Shown piece after piece: positions 10,745-23,503 of a DNA stretch of 64,000 nucleotides. The notes beneath the pieces are model-generated. The model did no database searches and was not told where the DNA came from. It saw only the letters and a program-made list of their open reading frames with translations. The stretch's first letter is position 1. Each line of letters starts with the position of its first letter. A program made the position numbers and the translations under genes. The stretch comes from Gordius sp. MW1 (Eukaryota; Nematomorpha; Gordioida; Gordea; Gordiidae): positions 22,836,591-22,900,590 of the forward strand of contig OZ038531.1 of NCBI GenBank assembly GCA_964036665.1, read 5' to 3'.

Positions 10745-12735
10745 TCCTTAAATTAGGATGTTTGCAAGATGTACTATAGGCAAAATGTAATATAGGCAAG
10801 GGTTAGGATTAGATTTAGTGTTGCATCTAGTTGGGTAATACATTAGTTTTTATGGCCTTTAGTGATTATGGGTCCGAATCGAAGATTAGCTTTTTTATTG
10901 CTGCAATATTTTCTTTCATATTAAGCATATAAAATATGAAGTTCAAATTTTTTATTATTTTCTTTCATCGGTTAGATTAAATGCTTTATAATAAGTTAAT
11001 ATGCATTTAGAATACTTTATAGGGTTAGGGTTAGAGATATACTTATCTAATAATGTTTAAATTACAATTTTTGTGCATTAGATTACTTGAGCATTAGATC
11101 GGTTGAGTATAAATCATAATAATACCATGGTTTTTGGGCAACCGTCCGACACAAAGATGTATGTATTTTTGCCCCGAAGACGCCCAAGATCTTAGTAAGT
11201 GCAATAAGGTTGAGCCCCCTCTTACGCCAAATGGCGCATAAGGCCACCTTATTGCTAACGTGTGTATTTTACCTGAACCCAATCAAAATCTTTCTAAGAT
11301 AACCCAATCAAAATGAGAGGTAAAATTTCAGAATCACAAACAAGACATAAAAACTTAAATTCTATATTTACAATATATAATAATTATTCAAAGTTTTTTG
11401 AATAACAATTAATAATAAGTAGCATCTAAGTTTAAATTTTATTATAAACTTTATTATTTTTTAATGAATTGAAATAAAGTTATAATTGTATGTTATATAA
11501 TTGTATGTGAATCACTTCCACATTATCTTTTATGTTTAAACATTATACTATTACTTATTGTATATTAGAATGTAAACTTTATTATTTACTATGAATTGAG
11601 ATAAAATTATAACTGTATGTTATATAATTGTATGTGAATCACTTCCACATTATCTTTTAAGTTTAAACATTATAACTTGCTATACTTCAAACAATCTGAA
11701 TAACGTAATGTCTTATGGTATGTTATTAATTTTCATTCTTAATATCTTTAGGATCATCATGCAATACTTCAAATAATAATTTAATTTAAGTTATATACAA
11801 ATTAGGTTCTCTCGAAGATGCACATTTATTGCTAGCTCTTTAAGGATTTCAAGACAACCATTAAAGTAAATCCCTTTAGATATTAGATTTAATATTATTT
11901 TAAATTAAAGATCTTGAATTTTTGAAAGCAAAGATCAAAACCAAATTCATTTTCCTTTACATCTCTAAGAGGAAGAGAGTATATTCAATAAATAAATAAA
12001 ACTCACTTATAAATGATAATAATAATAGGCTTATATGGCTTTATATTGATATTTATAATCCTTTACCTTTATGTTTTTATATTAATGCCTCACCCTGCAT
12101 GTGTTCTCAAAAACCTGACTCCTTTTTATATGATGTATCTAATTTACAATAAAATGTTAATATAATTTTGATTGGCTTGAAATCAACAAATATTATTCTT
12201 TGTGTGTATGTATGAAAGTCTTTACTAAGTCTATTTTAACATAGGTGTATTCAGAGAGTTATTAGCCTTTAAAAGTAAATCTCAATCATTATAACACTTA
12301 TCTTATTTTAACATAATGATAATAACACTTACAAAAATCATTTAATATTACAACTATTATCCTAATTAAGCCATATTAAGTATATTTATTACAACACCAT
12401 TAATATTCATATGTTTATAAAATTCTGTTAATATCTTTAGCAATTAACTCTAATGTATAATCATTAAAACATAAAGCTACTATATCCATCTCTTTAATTA
12501 TATTGCTGTCTTTAAAAATTAATTCTTATTAGATATAGATTTACAAAAAGTTAGAATTATTTGATTAGTAATATTTATAAATTATAACAATAAAATCTTA
12601 TCTAAATGCTATCATTAAAATACTTACAAAAATATTATATACAACTGATCTTTAACAATTAAATTATATTTTAATATTATATAAATTATAATCATATGTT
12701 TACAAATTATATACTTCATTCGTGAAAGTGTCGGA
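10745..12735. other. AT-rich non-coding stretch with one local duplication
   Basis: No gene is recognised. Around 11445-11560 and 11575-11680 a block of about 110-125 bp is repeated in tandem, containing GTATGTTATATAATTGTATG and CACTTCCACATTATCTTTTA. A GC-richer island at about 11110-11280 has short frames without recognisable similarity. Confidence 0.5.
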
Positions 12736-12739
12736 CGCT

Positions 12740-13050
12740 TATACCCGAACCATAACCATAGAAAGACTGGGTCAAAATCGCAGAAAAAAAACAGCCGAAT
12801 TCGTCAGAACTGATCAAGATTGGTCAGAACTGATCAGATCAAGCAAGATTGGTCAGGAGGGTTAAGGTTCGGGTTAGTGTTTTAGGTCACCGTTTTAGGT
12901 TAGGGTTAGGATTAGATGCACATCAAATTCCCTCCCCATTTGAGATTTAATTCTAATATATTGATTATCTAAATCTCATATGTTTCTGCTATTTTTTCAT
13001 CATTCTGCGGTTTTGACCCCGATTCACCATAGACTGCCGAACAGCTGTTT
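12740..13050. repeat. Dispersed repeat also present upstream of gene copy B
   Basis: The phrase GATGCACATCAAATTCCCTC followed by CCATTTGAGATTTAATTC matches the interior of the MITE at 28611-28927. This stretch is therefore a related but more diverged copy of that element. The long inverted repeats are not recognisable here. Confidence 0.55.
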
Positions 13051-13224
13051 TTTTACATTAATATCACGAAGTCATCTGAGAAGTATGACATAAGTGTGGA
13101 AATTCTTGAAATTAAGGTAAAATTGATATATCCTAAAATCCATGCTAAATTTCATCCAAAATAAAATTTTTAATCTTATTTTTTTAAATAAGTTAATAAC
13201 ATAAATTAATTTTTAAAAATAAAT

Positions 13225-13345
13225 CAATTTATGTATATTCTTAGATTTTTAAAAGATCCAGAGTTATTGTCTAAATGGATTGAATTGATAGGCCCTAAAT
13301 TTAAATTGAAAAAACATTCAAGTACATGCAGTAACCACTTTCGAC
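13225..13345 (+). pseudogene. THAP-domain fragment (second half)
   Basis: After a plausible intron acceptor (ATTCTTAG) the plus strand encodes FLKDPELLSKWIELIG, then a Lys-rich stretch and CSNHFRP. This is the back half of a THAP C2CH zinc finger: the invariant Trp, the second Cys, the His of Cys-x2-His-Phe, and the following Pro. A TAG stop follows HFRP directly, and the first Cys-x-Cys half is not found upstream. THAP domains occur in P-element transposases and in host transcription factors; the sequence does not decide which. An 82-bp tandem repeat begins about 40 bp downstream. Confidence 0.6.
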
Positions 13346-13383
13346 CCTAGGTTTTTAATAAAAATAGAAGTTCAAATTATCTT

Positions 13384-13625
13384 CAAGGAAATACTGAGCC
13401 ATCCCAAAATTTATTGAAAGTAATTATTAAATCTGAATTTGATTAAACTAGATCAGTCTCTAGATCAAGGAAATACTGAGTCATCCCAAAATTTATTGAA
13501 AGTAATTATTAAATCTGAATTTGATTAAACTAGATCAGTCTCTTGATCAAGGAAATACTGAGTCATCCCAAAATTTATTGAAAGTAATTATTAAATCTGG
13601 ATTTGATTAAACTATATCAGTCATC
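13384..13625 (+). repeat. 82-bp tandem repeat, about 3 copies
   Basis: The phrase CAAGGAAATACTGAG recurs at 13384, 13466 and 13548, an exact period of 82 bp. Each unit contains CATCCCAAAATTTATTGAAA and TTTGATTAAACTA. The copies are almost identical, suggesting recent expansion. Confidence 0.9.
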
Positions 13626-14266
13626 AGGATTAACAGATTTAACAAATTTTCCCTCACAGCTACTAAATAATTAGATACATTATCATAACTTTGTTCTGTT
13701 ATTTTACATTATCATATTTTTTCCTGTTATTTTATAAACTGTATATATTTGTTATAATATATAAACATATAATAAATTCACAAATTTATGTGTAGTATCT
13801 TCCCCAAGATAATGTGCAAAACATTAAATATGAGTACTTATAATTTGTGAATTTTTATTAAAATTTATTTTAGTAATGAAAGATCATTCATATGCAATGA
13901 GTTTTAAAAAAGAAAAGAGAAGGATTAATATACTTTGCATTTTATATACACCCAAAAAAATTGTATGTTTTTCTAGAACATTCGCTGATATATTTAAATA
14001 GAACCTTATTGTAAGAAGTTTGTTCTTTTGTTTCATATTATCGGATATGTCCAAACGCTATATGGAGTAAATTGGCATAAAAGCAGTCCTTGTAGATGGG
14101 GTCTTATAAAATTTTGTAATTATTTTAAATATGATTCAAATCTACATTTACAAATGCCCGGGTAAATTTAATTGTTAGGTCCTCAGTTGCTTGTTCTAAT
14201 GACATTGGGATTAATTAAATAACAATGAGCACTGTAAATTTAAAAAGTTTTAGCTAAAATAAAATT

Positions 14267-14340
14267 GGCGTGGGCGGCCCCTTCTCCAATTTAACTTTTA
14301 AAAGTTTCGCCCAAACCCAAAACTTGGTTACGCCCATGCC
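14267..14340. mobile_element. Fragment of the CATGGGCGTA-type MITE
   Basis: The right end ACTTGGTTACGCCCATG is preserved and the interior has the family's C-rich composition. The left end, GGCGTGGGCGGCC, is diverged and no clear target duplication remains. Confidence 0.5.
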
Positions 14341-14569
14341 TTTTAACATTATAAAGCCAATCCTTAAGTAGCTGTACACAAAAGGTTAACATATCTTTGA
14401 GAAAACATACCTGTGAAAATTATGAGTTAATTTCAATATATTAACACTCGTGTTAGAATTTACAGCGTTTTTCTTTATGTTTGAACATCTTGACTCCCCT
14501 CCCGCACACTAGTAGGAGAGAAAAGGGTGATCAATCAAAACTTTAGAACGAGAACGCTCTTTCCCTCTC

Positions 14570-14680
14570 CTTTCTTAGCATGCAACCATAGACTAAATAG
14601 ACTGCTCATTGAGCATGCATACATATGAAAAAAGTGATGCCTGTTATACCGCCATCTTGAACATACTTCTTTGATATGTT
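14570..14680. repeat. Repeat with inverted partner at 21195-21305
   Basis: The string ACTAAATAGACTGC, then a CATGCATA motif, AAAGTGATGCC and CCGCCATCTTGAACATA, reappears as a reverse complement near 21195-21305. The two lie on either side of the LINE and the foldback element, 6.6 kb apart. They may be ends of a larger structure or independent insertions. Confidence 0.5.
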
Positions 14681-14949
14681 TTAAATTTGATAGATGGAGT
14701 CATTAATGCAAAATTTTACCTTAGAAAATGACATACATGGGAAAGCCGCCTTTTTTAAATGTTTTCTTCGAAAAAATAACAAATTTGTTAATTCTATCAA
14801 AAGACATTTTCTTCTTGCCAATGATATTCTATCCTACCTCAGGTGATAAGTTTCTAATTTGAATGTCTTATTATTATAAATTCTTAATGAATGTGAGATT
14901 ATTCTTTATTAGATATTTAAGTTATCCCCACAAAGATATTTTTATTTTA

Positions 14950-17585
14950 ATCATATTAAGACTAACACTACCCACGACGGTCCCAAGTCCATGTGCAAAA
15001 AGTGGAGGGTTGGCATCAGGTCGGAAACCGGCTATAAAAATCAACTCCAAAATTGTGAGAGTTTCAAACGAGATTTTACAAGAAAAGGCTTGGGCGTCCT
15101 CCACAAACGACGCGCACTGCATACCCCGCCCGTGCATGGTGAAAAATACACTAAGGTTACTGCCTAACTCACAACTAAGGCGGTTAAGGAAACTAGTTGT
15201 GGAAAGAATACGAATTACGTGCTGGAATGTGGGAACGTTGACGGGGAAGAGCATCGAGTTCGCACAGATGTTAAAAAGAAGAAAGGTACACATCGCCTGC
15301 CTACAAGAGACGAGGTGGAACGTAACGAAAGCTCGGGAATTAGGAGAAGGATACAAGCTTTTCTACAGTGGGTCACCAAATCGTAGAAACGGGGTCGGTA
15401 TCGTTCTAAGCGAATCGTTCAAAGGACAAGGTGGTGGAAGTCAAGCGTTGTTCCGACAGGCTAATGTGGGTGAAAATTGCGGATCAAGGGGGCCTCATAA
15501 CCGTTATGTGCGCGTATGCTCCCCAAATTGGGTGTTCGGAATCAGTGAAAGACATATTCTTCGATTCATTGGAAAAGGAAATACAAAGAATCCGACAGGA
15601 AAAAAGGCTAATTATTGGAGCCGATTTCAACGCTCACGTAGGGAAAGATCGCCTCGGGTATGAACGCAATCATGGAGGCTATGGGCATGGTCTGAAGAAC
15701 AAAGAAGGGGAAAAACTTCTCCAAGCATGACATGGCGATCGTTAACACCTATTTTCAAAAGCGCGAAGATCATATTGTGACCTATAGAAATGGAAAGCAT
15801 TTTAGTCAAATCGACTATTTGCTTATACGGCGAAAGGACTTATGGAGTATCAAGAATTGGTAATACCGGGAGAAGAAATCGCCAGGCAACATCGTCCCCT
15901 TGTTATGGATCTTGACAGAAGAGTATTTCCCGAAAGAAGAAAGGTCTATGAACCTCGAATTCGATACGAAAGGCTAAAGGATACGTCGACGAACAAAGAA
16001 TACCATCAAAAAGCCTCCTCACTCTTGGGTGCAAGGATTGCAAAGGGACGTAGACGACGATTGGGAGACGCTATTTAAGGACATTAAGGAAACAGCTATT
16101 CGTGTTCTAGGACAGACCAAAGGAGGCAAAGCTATGAATAGGGAACCATGGTGGTGGGATGAATCGGTTAAAGGTTTCATCGAAACAAAGAAAAATCTAT
16201 ATAGACGGTGGCATTAAGCAAAAAAGTCGGAGGATTAGCAAGAGTACAGGGACGCAAAGAGGGCCGCAAAACAGGCCGTTGCAAAAGCGAAGAATGCCGC
16301 CTACACCGAGATGGCAAACAAACTGGATTATAAAGGGGGCGATAGGCTTATGTACAAGTTGGCCAAGATAAGGGAGAAGAAAAGTCACGATGTCGGAGTT
16401 CTTAAAATAGTCAAAAGCGAGAAGGGTCAAACCTTATTCAAGCCAAAGGAAGTGATGGAAAGGATATTTTAAGAAACTTATGAATATTGCAAATGACAAG
16501 GATTCCCTTCCCGAAATTGAGCCAAATATAAGTATGGTCGAACTCTTTCAGAAGGATGAAGTTAGGACACAAATGAAGAAGATGCAAAAAGGAAAAGCAA
16601 ATGGCCCAGATGGAATACTTATGGAAGCATTGCTCGGATGTCGTGAAGAAGGAGTCACCACCACGACGAACCTCCTTAACAAGATATTAATAGAAGAACG
16701 AATCCCTAATCAATGGAGGGCAAGCACGATTATACCCTTATTTAAAGGCAAAGGAGACCTCAGAACTGCGGCAATTACAGAGGTATCAAGCTAACTTGCC
16801 ACTCCTTGAAGCTTATGGAAAGGACCTTAGTAACAAGGCTGAAAAACGAGGTGGATCGGCTAATCAATTCGGATTCGTGGCTGGCAAATCTACAATCGAC
16901 CCAATCTTTGCCCTAAGACAAAATGGATAAGTATGGTGAAAAGAGGAAAGACCTACATATGGGTTTTATCGACTTGGAGAAAGTATGACACGGTCCCCCG
17001 CGATTTAATATGGTGGTGCCTGAGGAAACAAAATATCCCTGATGCATATATACGGCTTATGAAAAATATCTATGAAGCCTCAAACTCTTGCGTTAGGACG
17101 ACAGTTGGAGACTCTATACCTTTTCGGGTTAATTTTGGATTACATCAAGGCTCTGCTTTAAGTCCCTTTTTATTTAATATAATTATAGACACGATAACGA
17201 GGGACATTCAAAAGCCATCGCAATGGTGTATGCTATATGCCGATGATATAGTAATATGCGAGGAAACAAGGGAGAAAGTATTAGAAGAAGCCGAAAAGTG
17301 GTCAAAGCCCTTAGCTGGATATGGTTTAAAGGTCAACGATCGAAAAACTGTATACATGGAAATGAACGGTATAAGCACCCCATCGCTGGATGACCATCTA
17401 AAGTACCTAAAAGTAGACAGGTTTACATACCTCAGCTCGATGCTACATCAAGAGGGAGGTTGCGCAACAGAAGTCAATGCCTGGATTCAAAAAGGATGGC
17501 TTAAATGGCGAAGTATATCCGGCGTAATATCCATCGTAAGACCGGTGTTACTCTATGGAAGTGAAACATGGGCATTAAACACCAC
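14950..17585 (+). mobile_element. RTE-type LINE, 5' and central part (decayed)
   Basis: The plus strand encodes a non-LTR retrotransposon protein in several frames. From about 15199 an AP-endonuclease-like domain reads ITCWNVGTLTGKS, then CLQETRW, and after a frame change near 15430 IIGADFNAH and later QIDYLLIRR. The reverse transcriptase follows: MQKGKANGPDG near 16580, GLHQGSALSPFLFN near 17140 and the catalytic YADD near 17238. The C-terminal region with SETWAL is cut at 17585 by a hAT-type insertion and resumes at 19070. At least three frameshifts and some stops show it is inactive. The domain order and endonuclease motifs fit the RTE clade, a type widespread in animals and plants. Confidence 0.85.
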
Positions 17586-19069
17586 TAGTGATGCGGACCG
17601 AGAAAAATCTCAGTCTCGTCTCGTCTCGAAAACCCGAGACGAGAATTTTGATGTCGAGAACGAGATTTTTTCGGCGAGATCTCGACTTTTTATTGATCGT
17701 TAGATTTTAGTAAAATGTTGTGTATTTTAATTATGGAATAGATTTGATATTAAAAAAATTCCTAAGTGTTTTAAATATTATTCATTTTTGCAAAAAATTT
17801 AAAATTTGGCTATCATTTACCTTAATATGGTTCTAATCTAAGGGTATGTGAATAATTTTATAATATATTTCTCACATATAAGTATCCATAGTATTATTAA
17901 ATATTACATAATTTTAGGCTGAGAATGAGTTCTGATGGAATAGTAAATATTACTAAAGCTATTTGTATTTCGCAGTTACTCATCCTGCATGATGCGGTAA
18001 TTATAAATTGGTGGTCAATCAGTTTGAATAATTTTACAAGTTAAGCTAAGGTGGCTCGAGATTTTTGAGCACCCGCCTAACGATTTCAAAAGTACAATAG
18101 AGTATTTAATGACACCGTAATAGGCTAAATCTTAAATAATGAGTTTTTTAGAAGTTTTTATGCTTCAACTAAGTTTATTCAAACCTACTATAATTTCTAT
18201 AATTGTAAAATATAAAATAAATACACGAACCCATACTGTATTCAATAAATAAATATTTAAAGGCAAAGTTAATTAGAATTGTAAGGTAATTATTTGGAAT
18301 ATAAGTTTGATTATATTGTTTTTGTCATACATATAAATACGTGTACTTTAATTCAAAGTTTAACTTTACGTTCTTAATCCTTAATAATGCTGCATTTATT
18401 ATACTTTTTACAACGTTTTAATTTGTGCGACTAATAATCAATTCTGTAAACAATAATAGTATCATTAAAAGTCACTCGCACTTTGTGGTTTATAGCGCTA
18501 TAGTAAACATGGAATAAACACCATGGACTATAATTGATGGTGGTAATATCAATGGACTTAAATGCTACTTTGAAGCTTTAGCAAGAGTTAATAAAGGGTC
18601 TCAATTTGGTCAATTATGCAACTAAGTCAACTATAAGCGAATTTATAATTTTCTAAGTCTATTTATAGTTGAGAGACACAGTGAATTTGATAAAAATGTT
18701 ATAATCTGCTAGAACAATAAAATTTAATTTTCTATATTTTAAATTTATTTATAGTTTTTTTAGTCTGCTTTTTATAGAAAATGTTATCTTTATGAATTAA
18801 TTCATATCTTTATATTGTCCCGCTAAATCTTTAAAAGGTTTTTCTTAAAGTTTTTCAAAAAATAAAAAAGTTTGCCATTTGGATTTTTAATAATTATTTA
18901 ATATTTTTAATAAAACATAAAAAAATTTTATCCCGTATATATATTTTTTTTAAAAAAGTCGAGACGAGACCGAGATTTTTCTAGACCGAGACGAGATGGA
19001 GATTTTCATAATCGCTCCCGAGACGAGACGAGATTTTGTTTTCGAGACCGAGACGAGATCGAAACACTA
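17586..19069. mobile_element. Non-autonomous hAT-type element with CGAGACGAGA ends (copy 1)
   Basis: This 1484-bp element starts TAGTGATGCGG and ends GAAACACTA. It is flanked by a perfect 8-bp duplication AACACCAC (17578-17585 and 19070-19077). Both subterminal regions are filled with CTCGTCTCG / CGAGACGAGA repeats in opposite orientation. The interior is AT-rich with no transposase. Removing it makes the LINE reading frame run on across the junction. A second copy lies at 52395-53839. Confidence 0.85.
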
Positions 19070-19445
19070 AACACCACGGAAGGAAAGCTATGAGAATGAT
19101 ACGGTGGAGCTTGGGGTATACTAAGCTCGACCATATGATGAATGACTTTCTCATGAAAAAATGGGTATTCAACCTATGGCGAACATGATTAACGAAAATC
19201 GGCTAAGGTGGTATGGGCATATACTAAGAAGGGACACGGATGACGTAAATCGAAAAGTGCTAGACATGGAGGTGCCGAGGAAGAGGACGACCCCGTGTCA
19301 CGTGGAAAGGGGTCGATAAAGTTATGGAAACTAAAGAGATTAGTCAAGACATGGCACTCAGCCGGTCAAGATGGAAGAGACTCATCAAAACAAACCCCAC
19401 CAATATGGGACCAAATACTGATAAAGAAGATATTAAATAAACTAT
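19070..19445 (+). mobile_element. RTE-type LINE, 3' part
   Basis: This continues the LINE interrupted at 17585. The plus strand encodes MRMIRWSLGYTKLD and, after frame changes, RWYGHILRRDTD followed by a basic tail, the C-terminal region typical of RTE elements. The end is near ATTAAATAAACTATG at about 19430-19445. Confidence 0.75.
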
Positions 19446-20217
19446 GTTGATTTAAACACAAATTTACATTTATGGTGTGTTACATTTTACAAAATAATCT
19501 AATGTTTAATATTCATAAATTCTAGGCTCAATTTAAATTTTGTCTTTTCATTTAGTTAGGGTCCACACTACACATCTATAGTTGAGAGGGTAATAAATGT
19601 TATATTCATAAGAATAGCTAGTAAATTGACACAACATGCTCTATGCTTTTTTTCTGATGAAAGGTTTTTTAGAGATTATGGGGACATTCACTTTATGTTT
19701 AAATTCGTTTAACTCTTTGCAGTCCACAATTACCATAAAAGATTTTGTTCTTTGAAATATGTTATTTTATGTGTAACTACATTTTCAAAGTTTTTATAAT
19801 TATATACTACAAATTTTTTTCTTTCCTTTTTTTGTTATTTAATCTTATGTCTGCAATATAAGCAGAAATTGTTGTCATATTCATATATATTGCTTTAGTA
19901 TTATAAGATTGAGCCTACTTATGTTTTTTTGTATATAATTTTTGCTTATGAGCTATTTTAATAGATTTCCCCTAAAAAATAACATCCTCCTAGCAGCATT
20001 AAATAAAAATTTGCCATGTGTTTACTAAAATAAAACTATATATAGATGGCGCTTTAAATATAATAATTTGTCTCATTAATTTAATGTTTTATTTAATATT
20101 TAAATAATTTTATTATTAAAACATAATCAAAAATATTTAATCGTTTATACAAAGCGTTTTTTTATGATATGATATAAGTTTTAACTTAAAATTATATAAA
20201 AATTATGATAAAAATTA

Positions 20218-21144
20218 CACTGGTCTACAAAAAATATCAACCGGGAAACGGTCAACATATTCTGATAGAGTTTTTTGACAAATATTTTTTTCCTTTTTTT
20301 CCTATACGTCAAGTTTTTTAAATATTTCGATTCAAAGTTGCAAAAATGACCGTTTTTGACCCTTTTTGATGCTCAATAGAGCGATATTAAATGGCTAAAA
20401 AAAGATTTTAAGTGGTAGAACCAACTTAGTGTAAAACATTTCAAAATGATTTTTTTCCATAGTGTTTTTACTTTTTCCAATATATCGAACATTCAATTAG
20501 TCCCTATGATAGCGGCATCCTTTGAGCCTCCCTCCCTCCCTCTCTATCTAATTGAGTTTATAACACTATACTTTTGGTGCATGTGAGTGATTGATGGATG
20601 ATGTAGGGGTGTGGGTGTGTAAGAGCAGTGGCGTAATACGAGCTATTCCTCTAGTAGAGAGGAAAGATGACAGGCGTAGTAGTAGGGAATAGTTCGTATT
20701 AAGCTACTACTCTTGCACCCACCACACTCATCAATCACTTACATGCACTAAGGGTATAGTGTTATATAAGCATATAAGCCAATTGGATAGAGAGGGAGGG
20801 AGGCTCAAAGGATGCCGCGATTTCGCATGGGGACTAATTGCATTTTTGATATATTAGAAAAAGTAAAAACAATAGGGGAAAAAATGATTTTTCAGGGTTT
20901 TACCCTAAGTTGGTTCTACCACTTAGAGGTTTAAAATTTCTTTTTTAGCTATTCAATATAGCTCTATTGAGCGTCGAAAAGGGTCAAAAACGGTCATTTT
21001 CGCAACTTTGAATCGAAATATCTAAAAAACTTGACGTATAGGAAAACAACGAAAAACATATTTGTGTTCACCACAAAAAACTCTATAAGAATATGTTAAC
21101 CGTTTCCCGGTTGATTACACAAGACCTTTATTTGTAGACCAGTG
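20218..21144. mobile_element. Foldback element, 927 bp, CACTGGTCTACAAA ends
   Basis: The left end CACTGGTCTACAAA is matched by TTTGTAGACCAGTG at the right. Long imperfect inverted arms of roughly 400 bp continue inward: CAACCGGGAAACGGTCAACATA on the left and its complement on the right, and a GTTGGTTCTACCACTTA-type phrase in both arms. The centre near 20620-20700 holds TAGTAGTAG-like sequence. There is no coding capacity. Arms of the same family bound the 5.9-kb insertion at 57634-63562. Flanking duplications are not resolved. Confidence 0.8.
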
Positions 21145-21194
21145 TTATTAATAAATAGAGAGTATATATAGAATCCCATTATAACGTTGAAATA

Positions 21195-21305
21195 ATTGGT
21201 TTGCTTATATGAGTTCAACATGGCGGTAAAATTGGCATCACTTTTTTAAAGGGAATGGGCAGTCTATTTAGTCTATGCATGCAGCCTACCCCTTCTACCA
21301 TGCAT
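21195..21305. repeat. Inverted partner of the repeat at 14570-14680
   Basis: It contains GTTCAACATGGCGG, GGCATCACTTTTTT and GCAGTCTATTTAGTCTATGC, the reverse complements of phrases at 14570-14680. Confidence 0.5.
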
Positions 21306-21956
21306 ATATTTTGCCAATCTTGCATTTGATTTTGCCCCTTTTTATAATTTAGTTCTGGTTAAAAATTGTCAATTTTTTGCCAAATATTTTGATAAAAAAA
21401 CGTGGCCAAAATTTTAAGATTATTTCGTGGAATTTTGAATAAAAAATTCTTAATTTTAAAATCATAAAATTTATTACAAAATTGGTAAATTCGAATAAAA
21501 TTTTTCTATACGCATGATAAGTATAGATTTCTTTTTATTTTATTTCGGATTGCCGTTTTATTGATAGTATTTCGGGTGGTCCTCCCTCAGAGAGGGAGGA
21601 TGTAAATTTATTAACACTTCAACAATAAGTTTATTACCACACTTTAATATATCGATAATAACGAATTAAAAATGTAATAAGACTACGAATGATTTTTTAC
21701 AGATAAGCGTTCTTTTTATATTGGGTAAACAATAATGATGGGGAGGGGAATTAGAAAAATCAAAGTTATAAGCGAATAAAACTGGAAATAAGCGGATTAC
21801 CAAAATCACATGATGACTCATCAGTCATAAAATAAATTTGACAGAATTAAACTCGATAATTATAAAAATCGTAGGGTCTAAGTGTAAGTATGTGTGGGGG
21901 GGGGGGGGGGGGGTTTGGGTTGAACACCACAAAAATATTTTTTAGGTTGTTTTAAA

Positions 21957-22135
21957 AAAAACTCAGGCCTTCGGCCCTTGTGGGATGGGGGAGAAGGGAA
22001 GGGGGAAGGGGAGGAGGGGAAGGGAAGGGGGGACGACTCATCTATACTCCGTATAAACGTAGCATATTTGCTATGCAATTTATGGGCGAGAAAGGTGGAA
22101 AGGGGCGAGAATGCCTATAGGGGGGATTAAATCAA
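21957..22135 (+). repeat. GC-rich CCTTCGG hairpin / GGGAAGGGG repeat (copy 3)
   Basis: Same order of blocks as at 6409-6590: a hairpin-capable start, a purine run, GACGACTCATCTATACTCCG, the TTTGCTATGCAATTTATGGG dyad and a G-rich tail. It is preceded by a run of about 18 G at 21897-21914. Confidence 0.7.
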
Positions 22136-22724
22136 AATAAGTAGAGGTATAGGCCTTTGTAGGGGAGGGCATAGGGTAATTATCGATGTTAACCAATTGA
22201 TTTATTCTACTAATTTTTTTTTAGGGTAAAAGGTCCTTTAGTTTTTTTAACTAATGGGGTCAAAGGCTGTTTATTTGAGAAAAGCGAAAATACCCTAAAT
22301 AAGAGGAAATTATAAGAAAATTAAATATAAACTCATTTCGGGGCCGGGGCCTTTTGAACTCAAGTCGGGGAGGGGGGGGGGTGTAAAATTATTTATCCTT
22401 TTCTAATAATACCAAAAGGACAATTAAATTTATTTGTAAAAATCAATTTTAATTAGAAACAACAAAAAACAACCATCATCTTATCCACCGGTTATATATT
22501 CTAAACTATAAATTGTTCTTTCAATGAAATCCTAGGGTTAAAGAGAAGGGAGGGCGCCCTCAAGTCTGGTGTAATTTGTCAATGTAAAAGATAGGGATAT
22601 TTAGTTTTGTATATAACTTAAAAAGTAAAAGTGCTAGGATAAAAAAATTTTGTAAATACATTCATCTCCCCTATATCTACTAATTAAATCTATTAAATAA
22701 AATTTTTACCGACTAATTTGCAAG

Positions 22725-22915
22725 TTATTGACGTTTGAAAAACGCTAAAATCGCGTTTTTGGCAACTTTGACAGCCAATATTTAAAAAACTTGACGTTTA
22801 GGGAAAAAACTAAAAACATATTTGTGTTCGCCGTAAAAAACTCTACCAGAATCTGTAAATAGTTTGCAGGTTAATTTCACAAGCCCATTATTTGTTGACC
22901 AGTGTTATCACCCTA
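22725..22915. mobile_element. Half of a CACTGGTC foldback element
   Basis: One arm only: AACTTGACGTTTAGGG, then AACATATTTGTGTTCGCC, AACTCTACCAGAATCTG, and the end TTGTTGACCAGTG. It matches the right arm of the element at 20218-21144. It lies at the 3' border of the copy B duplicated block. Confidence 0.65.
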
Positions 22916-23350
22916 AAATAATGTTTTTAATTAACACATCTTTTTTGAATGTACGTAACGCTGAAACGTAGTATAGCATATCAGATACCAGCGTTTCCTA
23001 TGTTTATTTAAAAAAATTTATTCAAGATTTGTTTCATAACTTAGCTAGCACCAAAATAAAGAAATTTACAGAAACGGACAAATTTATAAGGAAATTGTAG
23101 GACTCGGTAAAAACTTAGCACCAGGACTCTATCATGAGTTAAACATAGATCATAATTTAACATAGCATAGGGCAATGAAAAAATGGTTAGGATAGGAAAA
23201 AAACAGAATACATGAAAACGAGTCATGTTAAACATAAAGGAACTTTGTATACATAGACACATCGCTGAGATTAACATGGAGGCTGGGAATAAATAGTCTT
23301 TTTAAAACCTTAGGCGTCCTTTTTCACGGATGCTTATTATATTAAACGAA

Positions 23351-23503
23351 TAGGCGTAACCAGAGGGTGGCAAGAAGGGGCGATTGCCCCCCTCTAAATC
23401 CAAAATTTCCTTATAATTATAGTTATAACTTCAAAAAGTATCATTTTGCCCCTACCTAATTCATTGTGCCCCCCTCAAATTCCTATTTTGTCTACGCCCA
23501 TGG
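23351..23503. mobile_element. CATGGGCGTA-type MITE in the 3' flank of copy B
   Basis: The left end AGGCGTAACCAGAGGG and right end TTGTCTACGCCCATG show the family's diverged inverted repeats. The right flank is GCTAAACG. The same insertion, at the same place relative to the gene, is found at 57235-57380 downstream of copy C, so it predates the B/C duplication. Confidence 0.65.

Noticed and set aside
12840-12915. Telomere-like GGTTAGGGTTAGG
   Set aside because: Only two or three degenerate repeats, internal to dispersed repeats; not a telomeric array.
23041-23277. A 78-residue minus-strand hydrophobic frame downstream of copy B
   Set aside because: The corresponding sequence downstream of copy C (about 56930-57170) does not keep the frame open, so there is no sign of coding constraint.
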